A stretch of DNA of 64,000 nt, from contig NZ_BCWX01000002.1 of NCBI RefSeq assembly GCF_001894805.1, positions 434,001-498,000 on the forward strand, in the 5' to 3' direction. The notes beneath the pieces were generated by a model. It saw nothing but the letters and a program-made list of their open reading frames with translations. It was not told the origin of the DNA and ran no database searches. Positions 10,521 through 19,103 of this stretch are shown here, in pieces; position 1 is the stretch's first letter, and every line of letters starts with the position of its first letter. The position numbers and the translations under genes are program-made. This DNA is from Rhodococcus globerulus NBRC 14531. Lineage in GTDB: Bacteria; Actinomycetota; Actinomycetes; Mycobacteriales; Mycobacteriaceae.

Positions 10521-11324
10521 TCAGGTGTCGAACTCGGCAGCAAGATCCCTGGCCTGCGTCAGCTTCGTCGCCGCCCGCTCCGCGGCTTCCTCGGCGGTGC
10601 GCCGAGCGGACTCGGCAAACCGGCACTCCTGCTCGGCCTGTGACAAAGCCTCTCGGAGATCGGAGACCTTCTGCGCCGCCTCGTTCACCCTCGCAGTAGC
10701 CGAGTCGAGTTCCGAAGTAGCCTGATGCGCAGCAGTTTCCGCGTCACTGACGCGAGCCTGGGCCTGTTTTCGCGCGGCCCCAGTCGGCTGTCCTTTCGGC
10801 TCGGCGTCGGAAGGCGCCGGTGCGGTCGGTTCAGGTACCGATGCGAGCGCGGCAGGGCCGAAGCCGCTGTACGACACTGAGCCCAGCATCCGGCCGCGAC
10901 GTAGATCGGCGCCGATATCGGGTTCGGAGAGCGCCGCCGACAGTGACTGCCCGATCTCGCGCATCACTGTCTCCGACAGCGGGCGGCCACGATCTTGTGC
11001 CGCGGCCGAGGCGCGTTCGGTCAGCGCTGAGATGACGGCCGCTCGCCGGGAAGCCAGAGACCGCAACTCTTCAGCGCGTAGGGCCTGTTGTGCGGATCGC
11101 AGTGCTGCCCCGAGTTCGAGCAAGCGATCGACGCTTTCCGGCTCGACCCGAACGAGAAGGTTGAGAGCCCAACCCGTTGTTGTGGGTTTGCGCAGGGCAT
11201 TCAGATTTTTCGCCAGCGTCGTATCGCCCAACTCCTTGGCGCGCGCGACTGCGGCGCGTCGCGCGCCGATGAATTCGGACGGGTCGAGTGCGTAGAGTTC
11301 GTCGGCTGTGCTGTCGAAGTCCAC
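10521..11324 (-). CDS. Hypothetical coiled-coil protein
   Basis: 267 residues, no recognised family. The N-terminal ~150 residues are charged and helical (FIGARRAAVARAKELGD, then LGAALRSAQQALRAEELR). A Pro/Ala linker around 163-180 leads to a ~90-residue alanine- and glutamate-rich coiled coil reaching the C-terminus (TSELDSATARVNEAAQKVS). No signal peptide or membrane segment. GTG at 11324 is the only start possible because an in-frame TGA lies just upstream. A structural or DNA-associated role is possible but not shown. Confidence 0.7.
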   Translation of the reverse strand: MDFDSTADELYALDPSEFIGARRAAVARAKELGDTTLAKNLNALRKPTTTGWALNLLVRVEPESVDRLLELGAALRSAQQALRAEELRSLASRRAAVISALTERASAAAQDRGRPLSETVMREIGQSLSAALSEPDIGADLRRGRMLGSVSYSGFGPAALASVPEPTAPAPSDAEPKGQPTGAARKQAQARVSDAETAAHQATSELDSATARVNEAAQKVSDLREALSQAEQECRFAESARRTAEEAAERAATKLTQARDLAAEFDT

Positions 11325-11406
11325 ACATCATTGTTACACCGGGAACGCCGTGGCACCGCGATCGCCAACGGGAGTCGTACTCGGACTCGCTGGGCATACA
11401 TCCGGT

Positions 11407-12174
11407 ATGGGTCAGGTTATGAAACTCGTCGTTGTTGTCAGCGCCGTGATCGCAGTAGTTGGATCGTTCATCGGTTCGGGAGCCTGGATCGGCACGCCTA
11501 TCGCGGAGGCAGCAGGAGGTGCACTGAGCGCTACGTCAACGCTGGTGGCACCGGCCGGGACTGCGTTCTCGATCTGGTCGGTTGTCTACGGCGGATTTCT
11601 CGCATACGCGATCTGGCAGTTCCTGCCGGGCAGAACTGTGCGTCACGAGGCCTTGCGTCCCGCGATAGCGGTGTCGATGCTCCTCAATGCTGCCTGGATT
11701 CTCTCGGTGCAGGCCGGATTGTTGTGGCTGAGCGTCGTGATTATCGCGAGTCTGCTGGCCGTGCTTGCGCGAGTGTTCGTGCTGCTTCAGCGACAGCGCC
11801 CGGAGAACGGGATCGACGCGGTGATCACGGACGGCACCATGGGTCTGTATCTCGGCTGGGTGTGCGTCGCAACCATTGCCAACGTCACTGCCTGGCTCGT
11901 CGATCTAGGTATCACGAGTGCCGCGACGACGTGGGCAGTCATTGTTCTCGCCGTCGCTGCCATGGTCGGAGTTGGCCTTGCGACCGGTTCGCGCGGCGCG
12001 ATCGCGCCGTCGATCGGCATTGTGTGGGGACTCGCGTGGGTGGCGCAGGGCCGACTGGGTGGCGAAGTGGCGAACACGGCGGTCGGTATCTCGGCAGTGC
12101 TTGCCGCCCTGTTGGTCGGTGTCTATACCGCCGGCGTCAGGCTCGACCTGACCGGCGCGCACCCGGCGAAATGA
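11407..12174 (+). CDS. Multi-pass membrane protein, TspO/MBR-like
   Basis: 255 residues with about seven hydrophobic helices. The second begins with PAGTAFSIWSVVYGG, a motif seen in tryptophan-rich sensory/TspO-like proteins, which bind tetrapyrroles or other small hydrophobic ligands. The protein is longer than classical TspO (about 160 residues) but fits the larger actinobacterial relatives. I chose the ATG at 11407 before a typical membrane N-terminus; the frame extends further upstream without membrane character. Function unproven. Confidence 0.6.
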   Translation: MGQVMKLVVVVSAVIAVVGSFIGSGAWIGTPIAEAAGGALSATSTLVAPAGTAFSIWSVVYGGFLAYAIWQFLPGRTVRHEALRPAIAVSMLLNAAWILSVQAGLLWLSVVIIASLLAVLARVFVLLQRQRPENGIDAVITDGTMGLYLGWVCVATIANVTAWLVDLGITSAATTWAVIVLAVAAMVGVGLATGSRGAIAPSIGIVWGLAWVAQGRLGGEVANTAVGISAVLAALLVGVYTAGVRLDLTGAHPAK

Positions 12175-12292
12175 ATTTTTGATCCCGGTTGGTGAGAGAA
12201 GTCATCCCGAAGCGATTCCGGTTTACCTAGATTCATGAATCGAAGTATTTCTCCACCTTGAAGTAATTCTCTACGTAAAGAAGAGGCATTCT

Positions 12293-13213
12293 GTGAAGAT
12301 CCTGATTGTTGGCGGAACTGGCATGATCGGTGCCCACACGGCACTTCACCTTCGCGACATGGGAAACGACGTCACCGTCGCGGCGCGTAATCCACTCGCC
12401 GATGACTCGCCTGTGCGAGATTTCCCGGTCCTGCTCGGTGACTACACGGAACAAACTTTCACAGCGGATCAACTGGCACCGTTCGACGCGATCGTCTTTG
12501 CCGCCGGTCAGGACGTGCGACACATGGGCCGCGGCGTCGACGAGGCGGAATTCTGGGAGAAGACACAGTCCGGTGGGGTGCCGCGGTTCGCGGCCCTGGC
12601 CAAAGAGGCTGGTGTTGCCCGGTTCGTCCAGGTGGGAAGCTACTACCACCATCTGCGTCCCGAATTGGCAGAGACGATGCCGTACATCGCTGCGCGAAAG
12701 GCTGCCGACGAAGGAGCACGGGCGTTGGCCGACGAGACCTTCAATGTCTCGACGCTGAACCCGCCCTCAATTCTCGGCGTCATCAGTGGAACGTCTGCCA
12801 AGCGTTACCGCAAGATGTTCTCGTGGGCTGCGGGCAACGAGGCACAGATTCCTGATTTCGCTCCGGCCGGCGGCACCAATTTCATGTCGGTGCGGTCTTT
12901 GGCGGAAGCGATCTGGGGCGCGCTGCAACACGCGGAATCCGGCAAGGCATATCTGATCGGCGACCAGAATCTCACCTACCAGCAGTATTTCCAGTTGCTG
13001 GTTGCTGCGGCAGGCGGCGACCGGGAGATCGGCGAACGCAATGAGGAGCACCCCATCCTTCCGGACAGCTTCATCGTCCAGGGGCGCGGCAACGTCATCT
13101 CCTACGAGCCGTCTGACGCCGACACCGCGCTCCTCGGTTACACCCGGAACGACTGTGCGCGAGCACTTACCGAGATGCACGAGACAGTGAAGGAAGCCGT
13201 CGACGCACGCTGA
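12293..13213 (+). CDS. NAD(P)-dependent epimerase/dehydratase family protein
   Basis: 306-residue extended short-chain dehydrogenase-type protein. The Rossmann motif GGTGMIGAHTALHL lies at residues 7-20 and a YIAARKAADE segment occupies the place of the active-site YxxxK, with SYYHHL before it. The strict YxxxK is altered to YIAARK, so oxidoreductase activity is uncertain. The GTG at 12293 follows AGAAGAGG 7 bases upstream. Monocistronic; its substrate is unknown. Confidence 0.8.
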   Translation: MKILIVGGTGMIGAHTALHLRDMGNDVTVAARNPLADDSPVRDFPVLLGDYTEQTFTADQLAPFDAIVFAAGQDVRHMGRGVDEAEFWEKTQSGGVPRFAALAKEAGVARFVQVGSYYHHLRPELAETMPYIAARKAADEGARALADETFNVSTLNPPSILGVISGTSAKRYRKMFSWAAGNEAQIPDFAPAGGTNFMSVRSLAEAIWGALQHAESGKAYLIGDQNLTYQQYFQLLVAAAGGDREIGERNEEHPILPDSFIVQGRGNVISYEPSDADTALLGYTRNDCARALTEMHETVKEAVDAR

Positions 13214-13219
13214 CGTCGT

Positions 13220-13286
13220 GGCCCGCTGTCCTTTTGGTGATCCTGTTTCGGTGTGTCGCCAAGCCCACGCCAGTGGACAGCGGGCC
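13220..13286. repeat. 12-bp inverted repeat between convergent genes
   Basis: GGCCCGCTGTCC (13220-13231) and its perfect complement GGACAGCGGGCC (13275-13286) are separated by 43 bases, in the gap between the epimerase gene and the convergent small gene. It could form a large-loop hairpin that ends transcription, but there is no clear T-tract. Confidence 0.4.
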
Positions 13287-13352
13287 GGCCGGCCCAGCGA
13301 GCCAGGCCGCGGCTTGCGGCCGCGCTACGCGCCGCTACCGCGATCCTCGTCT

Positions 13353-13655
13353 TCAGTCCTCGTCAGGGTAGTTCCAGTCGAACACAACCTTCGCGGGCGG
13401 AACCGCCTCCGCGACGCGAAGCTGCAACGACTTCTCGAAGGTGGGACGCCACTTGTAGAAACCGCTGAAAATTACGGGATGCTGTGACACGACGTGCACG
13501 TCACGGGTCCCTTCGGGATTTTCTCGCCGTGAGATGACCACCTCACGTTCGAGCCGATTTTCCTCAACTACCTGCTCGAACAATGTGTAGATCGCGTCGG
13601 CGTCTGCCGGCGTGAGGCCATACACACCAAAACGGACATCGATATTCACAGACAT
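13353..13655 (-). CDS. Hypothetical protein, 100 residues
   Basis: No family recognised. Soluble, mixed alpha/beta composition, with a tyrosine/aspartate-rich N-terminal half (VYGLTPADADAIYTLFEQ), a strand-turn pattern in the middle (EREVVISRRENPEGTRDVHVV is the central region) and an acidic C-terminus ending NYPDED. No signal peptide. Start ATG at 13655. Coding is supported by composition and by a free-standing frame that is not shadowed by another gene. Confidence 0.65.
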   Translation of the reverse strand: MSVNIDVRFGVYGLTPADADAIYTLFEQVVEENRLEREVVISRRENPEGTRDVHVVSQHPVIFSGFYKWRPTFEKSLQLRVAEAVPPAKVVFDWNYPDED

Positions 13656-13762
13656 CCGACAACTGTAGGTCGAGGTTCACCCGACAGTTGCATTGAGGTG
13701 ACGGATGTTCGGCTCGGGTGCACGCGATTTCCGTTGTCCCGCACACCAACGCCTCTGTCAGG

Positions 13763-14167
13763 TCAGGCTTTCGGATCCGGGTTTTGGTTGTGGCTGGTGT
13801 GCCCCTGGCCGGAATCGCTTGGTGCGGCATCGTCTGGCGGGGCCGGGGTGCCGGGCGAGTTGCCTTCCGCTGTCGGAGTTGGGGTCGCAACCTCATCGGG
13901 TGTTTCTCCGATGGCTGGACCGCTCGCAGTGCTTGTCTCGGCGTTGTGGTGGCTAGCTTTTTTGGCAAGGTCGCCGACCTTGTGTTGCACCTGCGGTGCC
14001 TTCTCCTTGACGGTTTCCGCCACTTCGCTCACTTTTTCCTGGACAGTCGGGTTGTGCCACAGTTCGAGGGACTGGTCCCTCATCTTTTCGTAGGTTTGTC
14101 GTCCGGATCTGGTGCCCACGACGAATCCCGCAGCGGCGCCCGCTATGAAGATCAGTGCTTTCTGCAT
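13763..14167 (-). CDS. YtxH-domain envelope protein
   Basis: 134 residues. An N-terminal hydrophobic helix (ALIFIAGAAAGFVVG) is followed by GTRSGRQTYEKMRD, the hallmark of YtxH-type proteins, then a short helical region (VSEVAETVKEKAPQV) and a disordered Pro/Thr/Ser tail. These small anchored proteins are linked to envelope stress in Gram-positive bacteria, but their function is unclear. A GGAGAC ribosome binding site precedes the ATG at 14167. Confidence 0.75.
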   Translation of the reverse strand: MQKALIFIAGAAAGFVVGTRSGRQTYEKMRDQSLELWHNPTVQEKVSEVAETVKEKAPQVQHKVGDLAKKASHHNAETSTASGPAIGETPDEVATPTPTAEGNSPGTPAPPDDAAPSDSGQGHTSHNQNPDPKA

Positions 14168-14289
14168 GACGTCTCCTGGTGTCGTCCGGCATGGAACGAG
14201 GTGGACGAGTTGTCACTGATCGCTCGTCCACCCACGAATACCCGTCAACAAGCCTGCTAACCGCGCGAGCGGCGGTATGACGGAGCGTC

Positions 14290-16020
14290 TTAACGATCAG
14301 CGGTGTCTTCCAAGGACATTGCGCGCGCGGAGTGGCCATCGCTGGTGATGTGAGCTTCGGCGCGCATCCGGTCGACCATGTGTGGGTAGTGAAGTTCGAA
14401 CGCGGGGCGTTCTGATCGAATTCTGGGAAGTTCGGTGAAATTGTGCCGGGGCGGGGGACAACTGGTTGCCCACTCGAGCGAGTTTCCGAATCCCCACGGA
14501 TCGTCGACCGTGACCACTTCGCCATATCGGTAGCTCTTGAAGACGTTCCACACGAACGGCAACGTGGATGCACCGAGAACGAACGCGAAGAGCGTGGACA
14601 CGGAATTCAGCATCGTGAACCCGTCGGAAGGTAGGTAGTCGGCGTATCTGCGCGGCATTCCTTCTGCGCCCAGCCAGTGCTGCACAAGGAATGTGCCGTG
14701 GAATCCGACAAACGTGGTCCAGAAATGCCAGACGCCGAGCCGGTCGTCCAGCATCCGGCCGGTCATCTTCGGGAACCAGAAGTAAATGCCGGCAAACGTC
14801 GCGAACACGATTGTGCCGAACAGAACGTAGTGGAAGTGCGCGACGACAAAATAGCTGTCCGTGACGTGGAAGTCGAGTGGTGGGCTCGCGAGGATGATGC
14901 CAGTCAATCCGCCGAACAGAAACGTGACCAAGAAGCCGAGGGAAAACAGCATGGGTGACTCGAAAGTCAACTGTCCCTTCCACATTGTGCCGATCCAGTT
15001 GAAGAACTTGACTCCGGTGGGCACCGCGATCAGGAAGGTCATGAAGGAGAAGAAGGGCAATAGAACGGCGCCGGTGGCAAACATGTGGTGTGCCCAGACG
15101 GCGATGGACAGCGCCGCAATGGCGAGAGTGGCGTAGACCAGGCCGTTGTAGCCGAAGATCGGTTTGCGGCTGAAGACCGGCAATATCTCCGAAATGATGC
15201 CGAAGAAGGGGAGGGCCACGATATAGACCTCGGGGTGGCCGAAGAACCAGAACAAATGCTGCCACAGGACGGCACCGCCGTTGCTCGCGTCGTAGACGTG
15301 TGCGCCGAGGTTTCGGTCGGCGAGGAGTGCCATCAGGGCTGCAGTCAGGATCGGAAAGGCGATCAGGATCAGTATCGACGTGATGAAGATGTTCCAGGTG
15401 AAGATCGGCATGCGGAACATCGTCATTCCCGGCGCGCGGAGGCAGATCACGGTGGTGATCATGTTGACCGCTCCGAGAATGGTTCCGACTCCGGCCAATG
15501 TAAGACCGGTAATCCAGAGGTTGGCTCCGGCGCCGGGTGAGAACGTGTCGGTGGACAACGGCGCGTACGCAGTCCAACCGAAATCGGCCGCGCCGCCAGG
15601 GGTGACGAACCCACTGATCGTAGTAATCGCGCCGAACAGGTAGAGCCAGTAACTGAGGGCGTTCAATCGGGGAAACGCGACGTCAGGTGCTCCGATCTGC
15701 AGCGGCAGTATGTAGTTCGCGAAGCCGAAGACGATCGGGGTCGCGTACAGCAGAAGCATGATGGTGCCATGCATGGTGAACAGTTGGTTGTACTGCTCGT
15801 TGGACAGGAACTGCATTCCTGGAACAGCTGTCTCGGCACGCATCATCAACGCCATCACGCCGCCGATCAAGAAGTAGGCGAACGACGTGAACAGATACAT
15901 CAAGCCGAGTTTCTTCGGATCTGTGGTCGTCAACGTGTCAAGAAGCGCCTGGCCCTTCCGCAGGCGGCGTGGGGGATACGGCCGTCGGCCTACGAGGGCG
16001 CGGACTGGTACTGCGGTCAT
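14290..16020 (-). CDS. ctaD: Cytochrome c oxidase subunit I (aa3 type)
   Basis: Catalytic subunit of the terminal oxidase that reduces oxygen in the cytoplasmic membrane. The 576 residues contain twelve or so helices and all cofactor ligands: His84 (MHGTIM) and His397 for low-spin heme, His262 with Tyr266 (GHPEVY) and His311/His312 for CuB, and His395 (HFH) for heme a3. K-channel Lys338 and the HPEVY glutamate 264 are present. I chose the ATG at 16020, preceded by GGGAGACCTG; the ATG 4 codons upstream has no spacing for a ribosome binding site. No other oxidase subunit or assembly gene is adjacent, which is usual for actinobacterial ctaD; it may be one of several paralogs. Confidence 0.95.
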   Translation of the reverse strand: MTAVPVRALVGRRPYPPRRLRKGQALLDTLTTTDPKKLGLMYLFTSFAYFLIGGVMALMMRAETAVPGMQFLSNEQYNQLFTMHGTIMLLLYATPIVFGFANYILPLQIGAPDVAFPRLNALSYWLYLFGAITTISGFVTPGGAADFGWTAYAPLSTDTFSPGAGANLWITGLTLAGVGTILGAVNMITTVICLRAPGMTMFRMPIFTWNIFITSILILIAFPILTAALMALLADRNLGAHVYDASNGGAVLWQHLFWFFGHPEVYIVALPFFGIISEILPVFSRKPIFGYNGLVYATLAIAALSIAVWAHHMFATGAVLLPFFSFMTFLIAVPTGVKFFNWIGTMWKGQLTFESPMLFSLGFLVTFLFGGLTGIILASPPLDFHVTDSYFVVAHFHYVLFGTIVFATFAGIYFWFPKMTGRMLDDRLGVWHFWTTFVGFHGTFLVQHWLGAEGMPRRYADYLPSDGFTMLNSVSTLFAFVLGASTLPFVWNVFKSYRYGEVVTVDDPWGFGNSLEWATSCPPPRHNFTELPRIRSERPAFELHYPHMVDRMRAEAHITSDGHSARAMSLEDTADR

Positions 16021-16172
16021 CAGGTCTCCCATCGCACGTATGGAAGCGCGACTGCAAGAGTTGTTACCCGTACTTGAAGCTGGCGAAACAGCGCTGAACT
16101 ATCTCGGATGGTGTGGGTTCTCGGCGGATCCCGGTGCGGAACAATATCCATTCCTGCGTCGTTGTCCGGGCT

Positions 16173-16619
16173 ATGAGCGACGATACGGAAGTCCGGGACG
16201 CACTCTTCGAGCTTGTTGCCAATGGGAAACAGGGTGTTTTGGCAACCATCAAGCGGGACGGTAGGCCGCAACTGTCCAACATCATCTATCGCTGGGATTC
16301 CGAGTCGCGAACGGCATCGATCTCGATTACGGCGGACCGCGTCAAGAGCAAAAATGCCGAGCGGGACCCGCGGGTGTCACTGCATGTGAGTGCTCCGGAT
16401 TTCTGGAGTTATGCAGTGATCGAAGGCATTGCGAAGTTGACTCCATCAGCTTCCGATCCACACGACGAGGTGGTCGACGCGCTGGTTGATCTCTATCGAG
16501 ACATCAGTGGCAATGGGCATCCCGACTGGGAGGACTACCGCCGCGCGATGGTGGCGGAACGCCGCCAGATCCTGAGTGTGCGAGCAGATCATGTGTACGG
16601 CATGTCGGGCACCGGTTAA
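16173..16619 (+). CDS. PPOX-class (F420/FMN) split-barrel oxidoreductase
   Basis: 148 residues of the pyridoxamine-phosphate-oxidase-like split barrel found in many F420-dependent actinobacterial reductases. Visible are the N-terminal helix and strand GVLATIKRDGRPQLSNI, a VKSKNAERDPRVSL segment near 67-80 (cofactor phosphate region) and FWSYAVIEGIAKL. The ATG at 16173 starts right at the domain; the longer frame from 16113 adds a non-conserved leader. Divergent from ctaD and followed after 22 bases by a TetR gene. Substrate unknown. Confidence 0.78.
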   Translation: MSDDTEVRDALFELVANGKQGVLATIKRDGRPQLSNIIYRWDSESRTASISITADRVKSKNAERDPRVSLHVSAPDFWSYAVIEGIAKLTPSASDPHDEVVDALVDLYRDISGNGHPDWEDYRRAMVAERRQILSVRADHVYGMSGTG

Positions 16620-16641
16620 TAACGTTACGAGATACTATGTA

Positions 16642-17259
16642 ATGGTGAATTCGGAGACTCCACGCGCCGGCCGGCCGCGCGACCCGGGCAAGGACCAAGC
16701 TGTGCTGGTTGCAGCGCGCCGCCTCCTGGCCGAAGTTGGCTACCAGCAGACGACGATTGCCGCCATCGCCCGGTCAGCCGAAGTGAATACGCCGGCTATC
16801 TACCGCCGATGGCCGACTCGCGAAGCATTGATCGAAGAAGCAGTGCACGGGACCGGAGGCCATCCGTTGCCCGAGGTGTCCGGAGACCTCCGAGCAGACC
16901 TCGCGACGTGGGTGCGGATCTTCCTGGTTCGAGCCGCGCGACCTGCGGCCAGGGCCGGAGTTCCCGGACTGCTCGCGGACTCTCAGAGTGAGGACGCCCG
17001 GCAGCGATTACTGGCCATCGGCGCGCCGGTTCGCAAGGCCTTTCAAGAGATGTTGGACGGTGCCGCCGAGCGGGGAGAAATCCCGGCCGACGTCGACGCG
17101 ACGTTCCTGTTCGATCTACTCTCGGGCGCCACCACTATGCGTGGTCTCACGCGTGGCGCCGAGGACGAGGACCGTTTCGTCGATTCACTTGCAGGTTCGC
17201 TGTTCGTGTTGGCAGTGCATGCAAGCGAGACGATCGGTCTGAAAGCAGGGCACGAATGA
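16642..17259 (+). CDS. TetR-family transcriptional regulator
   Basis: 205 residues. The N-terminal HTH lies at about 12-60 (TTIAAIARSAEVNTPAIYRRW). The rest is the ligand-binding helical domain (TetR_C type). It closely resembles the regulator at 21362, with the motif GRPRDP followed by a matching LGYQ/VGYQ-TTI helix, so the two are paralogs. TACTAT (16633-16638) sits 6 nt before a GTG at 16645, so a leaderless start one codon inside the chosen ATG is possible. Its stop overlaps the next gene (ATGA), which makes it the first gene of a three-gene operon. TTAC N10 GTAA around 16625-16642 may be its operator. Confidence 0.85.
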   Translation: MVNSETPRAGRPRDPGKDQAVLVAARRLLAEVGYQQTTIAAIARSAEVNTPAIYRRWPTREALIEEAVHGTGGHPLPEVSGDLRADLATWVRIFLVRAARPAARAGVPGLLADSQSEDARQRLLAIGAPVRKAFQEMLDGAAERGEIPADVDATFLFDLLSGATTMRGLTRGAEDEDRFVDSLAGSLFVLAVHASETIGLKAGHE

Positions 17260-18269
17260 AGATCGATCTCCAGTTGGATTCACGTCCCGAAGACTCGGCA
17301 GCGCGCGCGAAGGAACTTGTAGCGCTGGGCGCCGACGGTCTTTTCACGTTCGAGGGCGCACACGACGTTTTTGTCCCGCTCGTCGCAGCTTCAGGTGTGG
17401 TCGAGGCGGACCTCATGACCAATGTGGCGATCGCGTTGCCCCGCAGTCCGTTGCACCTCGCTCATGTTGCAAACGACATACAGGCATTGAGCCGCGGTCG
17501 ATTCCGGCTCGGTTTGGGTTCGCAGATCCGTCCCCATATCGAGCGACGCTACGGTAGCGAGTGGTCGCGGCCAGCCGCACGAATGCGGGAAACAGTACTT
17601 GCGATCAAAGCGATCTTCACTGCGTGGGAAGAGCGTTCGCCCCTGGATTTCGTGGGCGAGTTCACCCAGCACACGCTCATGCCACCAACGTTCGATCCTG
17701 GACCTAATCCGTACGGTCCGCCGGAAATCTGTCTGGGGGCGTTGGGGCCCTTGATGACTCGGGCTGCTGCGGAAGTGGCAGACGGGTTGCTGGTCATGCC
17801 CTTCAACAGTGCCCGTCATTTTCGCGAGCGGACCATGCCCGCGATCGAGGAGGGGCTCGAACTCGGCGGGCGTACCAGGGCGGATCTTGCGATCTACCCG
17901 CAGGTGCTGGTTGGTGTCGGGCGCACCGCAGACGAACTCGCCGACGCCGAGCGCGGGGTCCGGAGTCTGCTCGGGTTCTATGGTTCTACGCCGGCGTATC
18001 GGCCGGTGTTGGAGGTCGACGGCTGGGAAGATGTTCAGCCCGAACTCAACTCGCTCTCCAAGCGGCGCGAGTTTGCTGCCATGACGGACCTGATCGATCG
18101 AAACATGATGAACACGCTTGCAGTGGTGGGCACCCCCGAGGAATGTGCGGCAAAGATCGTCGCGCGATTCGGCGACCACGCTGAGCGCGTGTGCTGTTAC
18201 TTTCCTGCATACTCGGTATCTGATTCCCATGTTGCGGAGATGATTTCGGCGCTCGGGAAAATGCGATGA
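17256..18269 (+). CDS. F420-dependent LLM-class oxidoreductase
   Basis: 337 residues with the luciferase-like TIM-barrel sequence pattern. It begins MKIDLQLDSRP, contains a NVAIALPRSPLHLAHVA strand-loop, RFRLGLGSQIRPHIERR near 87-103 and a GTPEECAAKI segment near 298. It resembles the MSMEG_2256-like (TIGR03617) F420-dependent subfamily. These enzymes pass hydride between deazaflavin F420 and small organic substrates. Start and stop both overlap neighbours by 4 bases (ATGA), so expression is coupled to the TetR and crotonase genes. The pairing with a crotonase suggests catabolism of a CoA-linked or alicyclic compound. Confidence 0.82.
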   Translation: MKIDLQLDSRPEDSAARAKELVALGADGLFTFEGAHDVFVPLVAASGVVEADLMTNVAIALPRSPLHLAHVANDIQALSRGRFRLGLGSQIRPHIERRYGSEWSRPAARMRETVLAIKAIFTAWEERSPLDFVGEFTQHTLMPPTFDPGPNPYGPPEICLGALGPLMTRAAAEVADGLLVMPFNSARHFRERTMPAIEEGLELGGRTRADLAIYPQVLVGVGRTADELADAERGVRSLLGFYGSTPAYRPVLEVDGWEDVQPELNSLSKRREFAAMTDLIDRNMMNTLAVVGTPEECAAKIVARFGDHAERVCCYFPAYSVSDSHVAEMISALGKMR

Positions 18270-19081
18270 CAAGCGGGGTGCTGGTGGAGGTGGACGGCGG
18301 CGTAGCCGTAGTCACCCTTGACCGGCCGGAGCGGCGCAACGCGTTCACCGGGGCGATGGGTCGAGCACTGGGTGAGGCGTACCGGAATCTTGACGCCGAT
18401 GACGACGTTCGTGCCATCGTGCTGACCGGTGCGCCGCCGGCATTCTGTGCGGGCGCAGATCTAGAGGGAGGCGCGGACACGTTCGATGCGCCTGTCGGTG
18501 ACGGCTTTTCGGCATCGCCGATCAACCCACCGGCCTTCGATTTGCGTAAGCCCGTGATCGCGGCGGTGAACGGACACGCGATAGGTATCGGACTGACTAT
18601 CGCGATGCAAACAGACATCCGGATTTTTGCCACGGATGCCAAGTATGCGATTCCGCAGGTTCGCCGGGGAGTGTTGCCCGACGCGATGTCACATTGGACC
18701 GTTCCGCATATTGCCGGTATGGCGGTTGCTGCCGATATCCTGTTGACCGGTCGCACATTTGACGGTGCGGAGGCTGTTCGGCTGGGACTCGCGAGCCGTT
18801 GCCTGCCCGCAGACGACGTGTTGCCCGCCGCCCTGGGCATCGCTCGGGATATCGCGGTGAATGTTGCCCCCATGTCGGTTGCGCTGTCCAAACGTCTCTT
18901 GTGGCAGTCGGCCAGACACGGCTACGGTCCCGAGCGGGTAGCGGACCTCGAGACAGAGTTGCACTTGCGTGTGATGGGTGAGCCCGACTCGTCCGAGGGG
19001 GTTCGCGCCTACCTGGAACGGCGTGACCCACACTGGGTCTCACGGCTGTCATCCGACTGGCAGGAGATTGCTCCGCAATGA
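18266..19081 (+). CDS. Enoyl-CoA hydratase/isomerase-family protein lacking catalytic Glu pair
   Basis: 271 residues of crotonase fold: N-terminal RPERRNAFTGAM, oxyanion-hole segments AFCAGADLEGG (59-69) and NGHAIGIGL (102-110). Aligned by eye with rat mitochondrial enoyl-CoA hydratase, Glu144 corresponds to Thr111 and Glu164 to Gln131 (AIPQVRRG), so both hydratase acid/base residues are missing. The protein may catalyse another crotonase reaction (isomerase, thioester hydrolysis, C-C cleavage) or use Asp139 (LPDAM). Last gene of the TetR-LLM-crotonase operon, coupled by ATGA. Confidence 0.85.
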   Translation: MTSGVLVEVDGGVAVVTLDRPERRNAFTGAMGRALGEAYRNLDADDDVRAIVLTGAPPAFCAGADLEGGADTFDAPVGDGFSASPINPPAFDLRKPVIAAVNGHAIGIGLTIAMQTDIRIFATDAKYAIPQVRRGVLPDAMSHWTVPHIAGMAVAADILLTGRTFDGAEAVRLGLASRCLPADDVLPAALGIARDIAVNVAPMSVALSKRLLWQSARHGYGPERVADLETELHLRVMGEPDSSEGVRAYLERRDPHWVSRLSSDWQEIAPQ

Positions 19082-19103
19082 CTCAGTGTGGGGTCAGGCC
19101 GCG

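Noticed and set aside
13287-13352. GC-rich palindromic DNA resembling an attachment or origin site
   Set aside because: Only short GGCC/GCGGCCGC matches; nothing mobile or replicative nearby.
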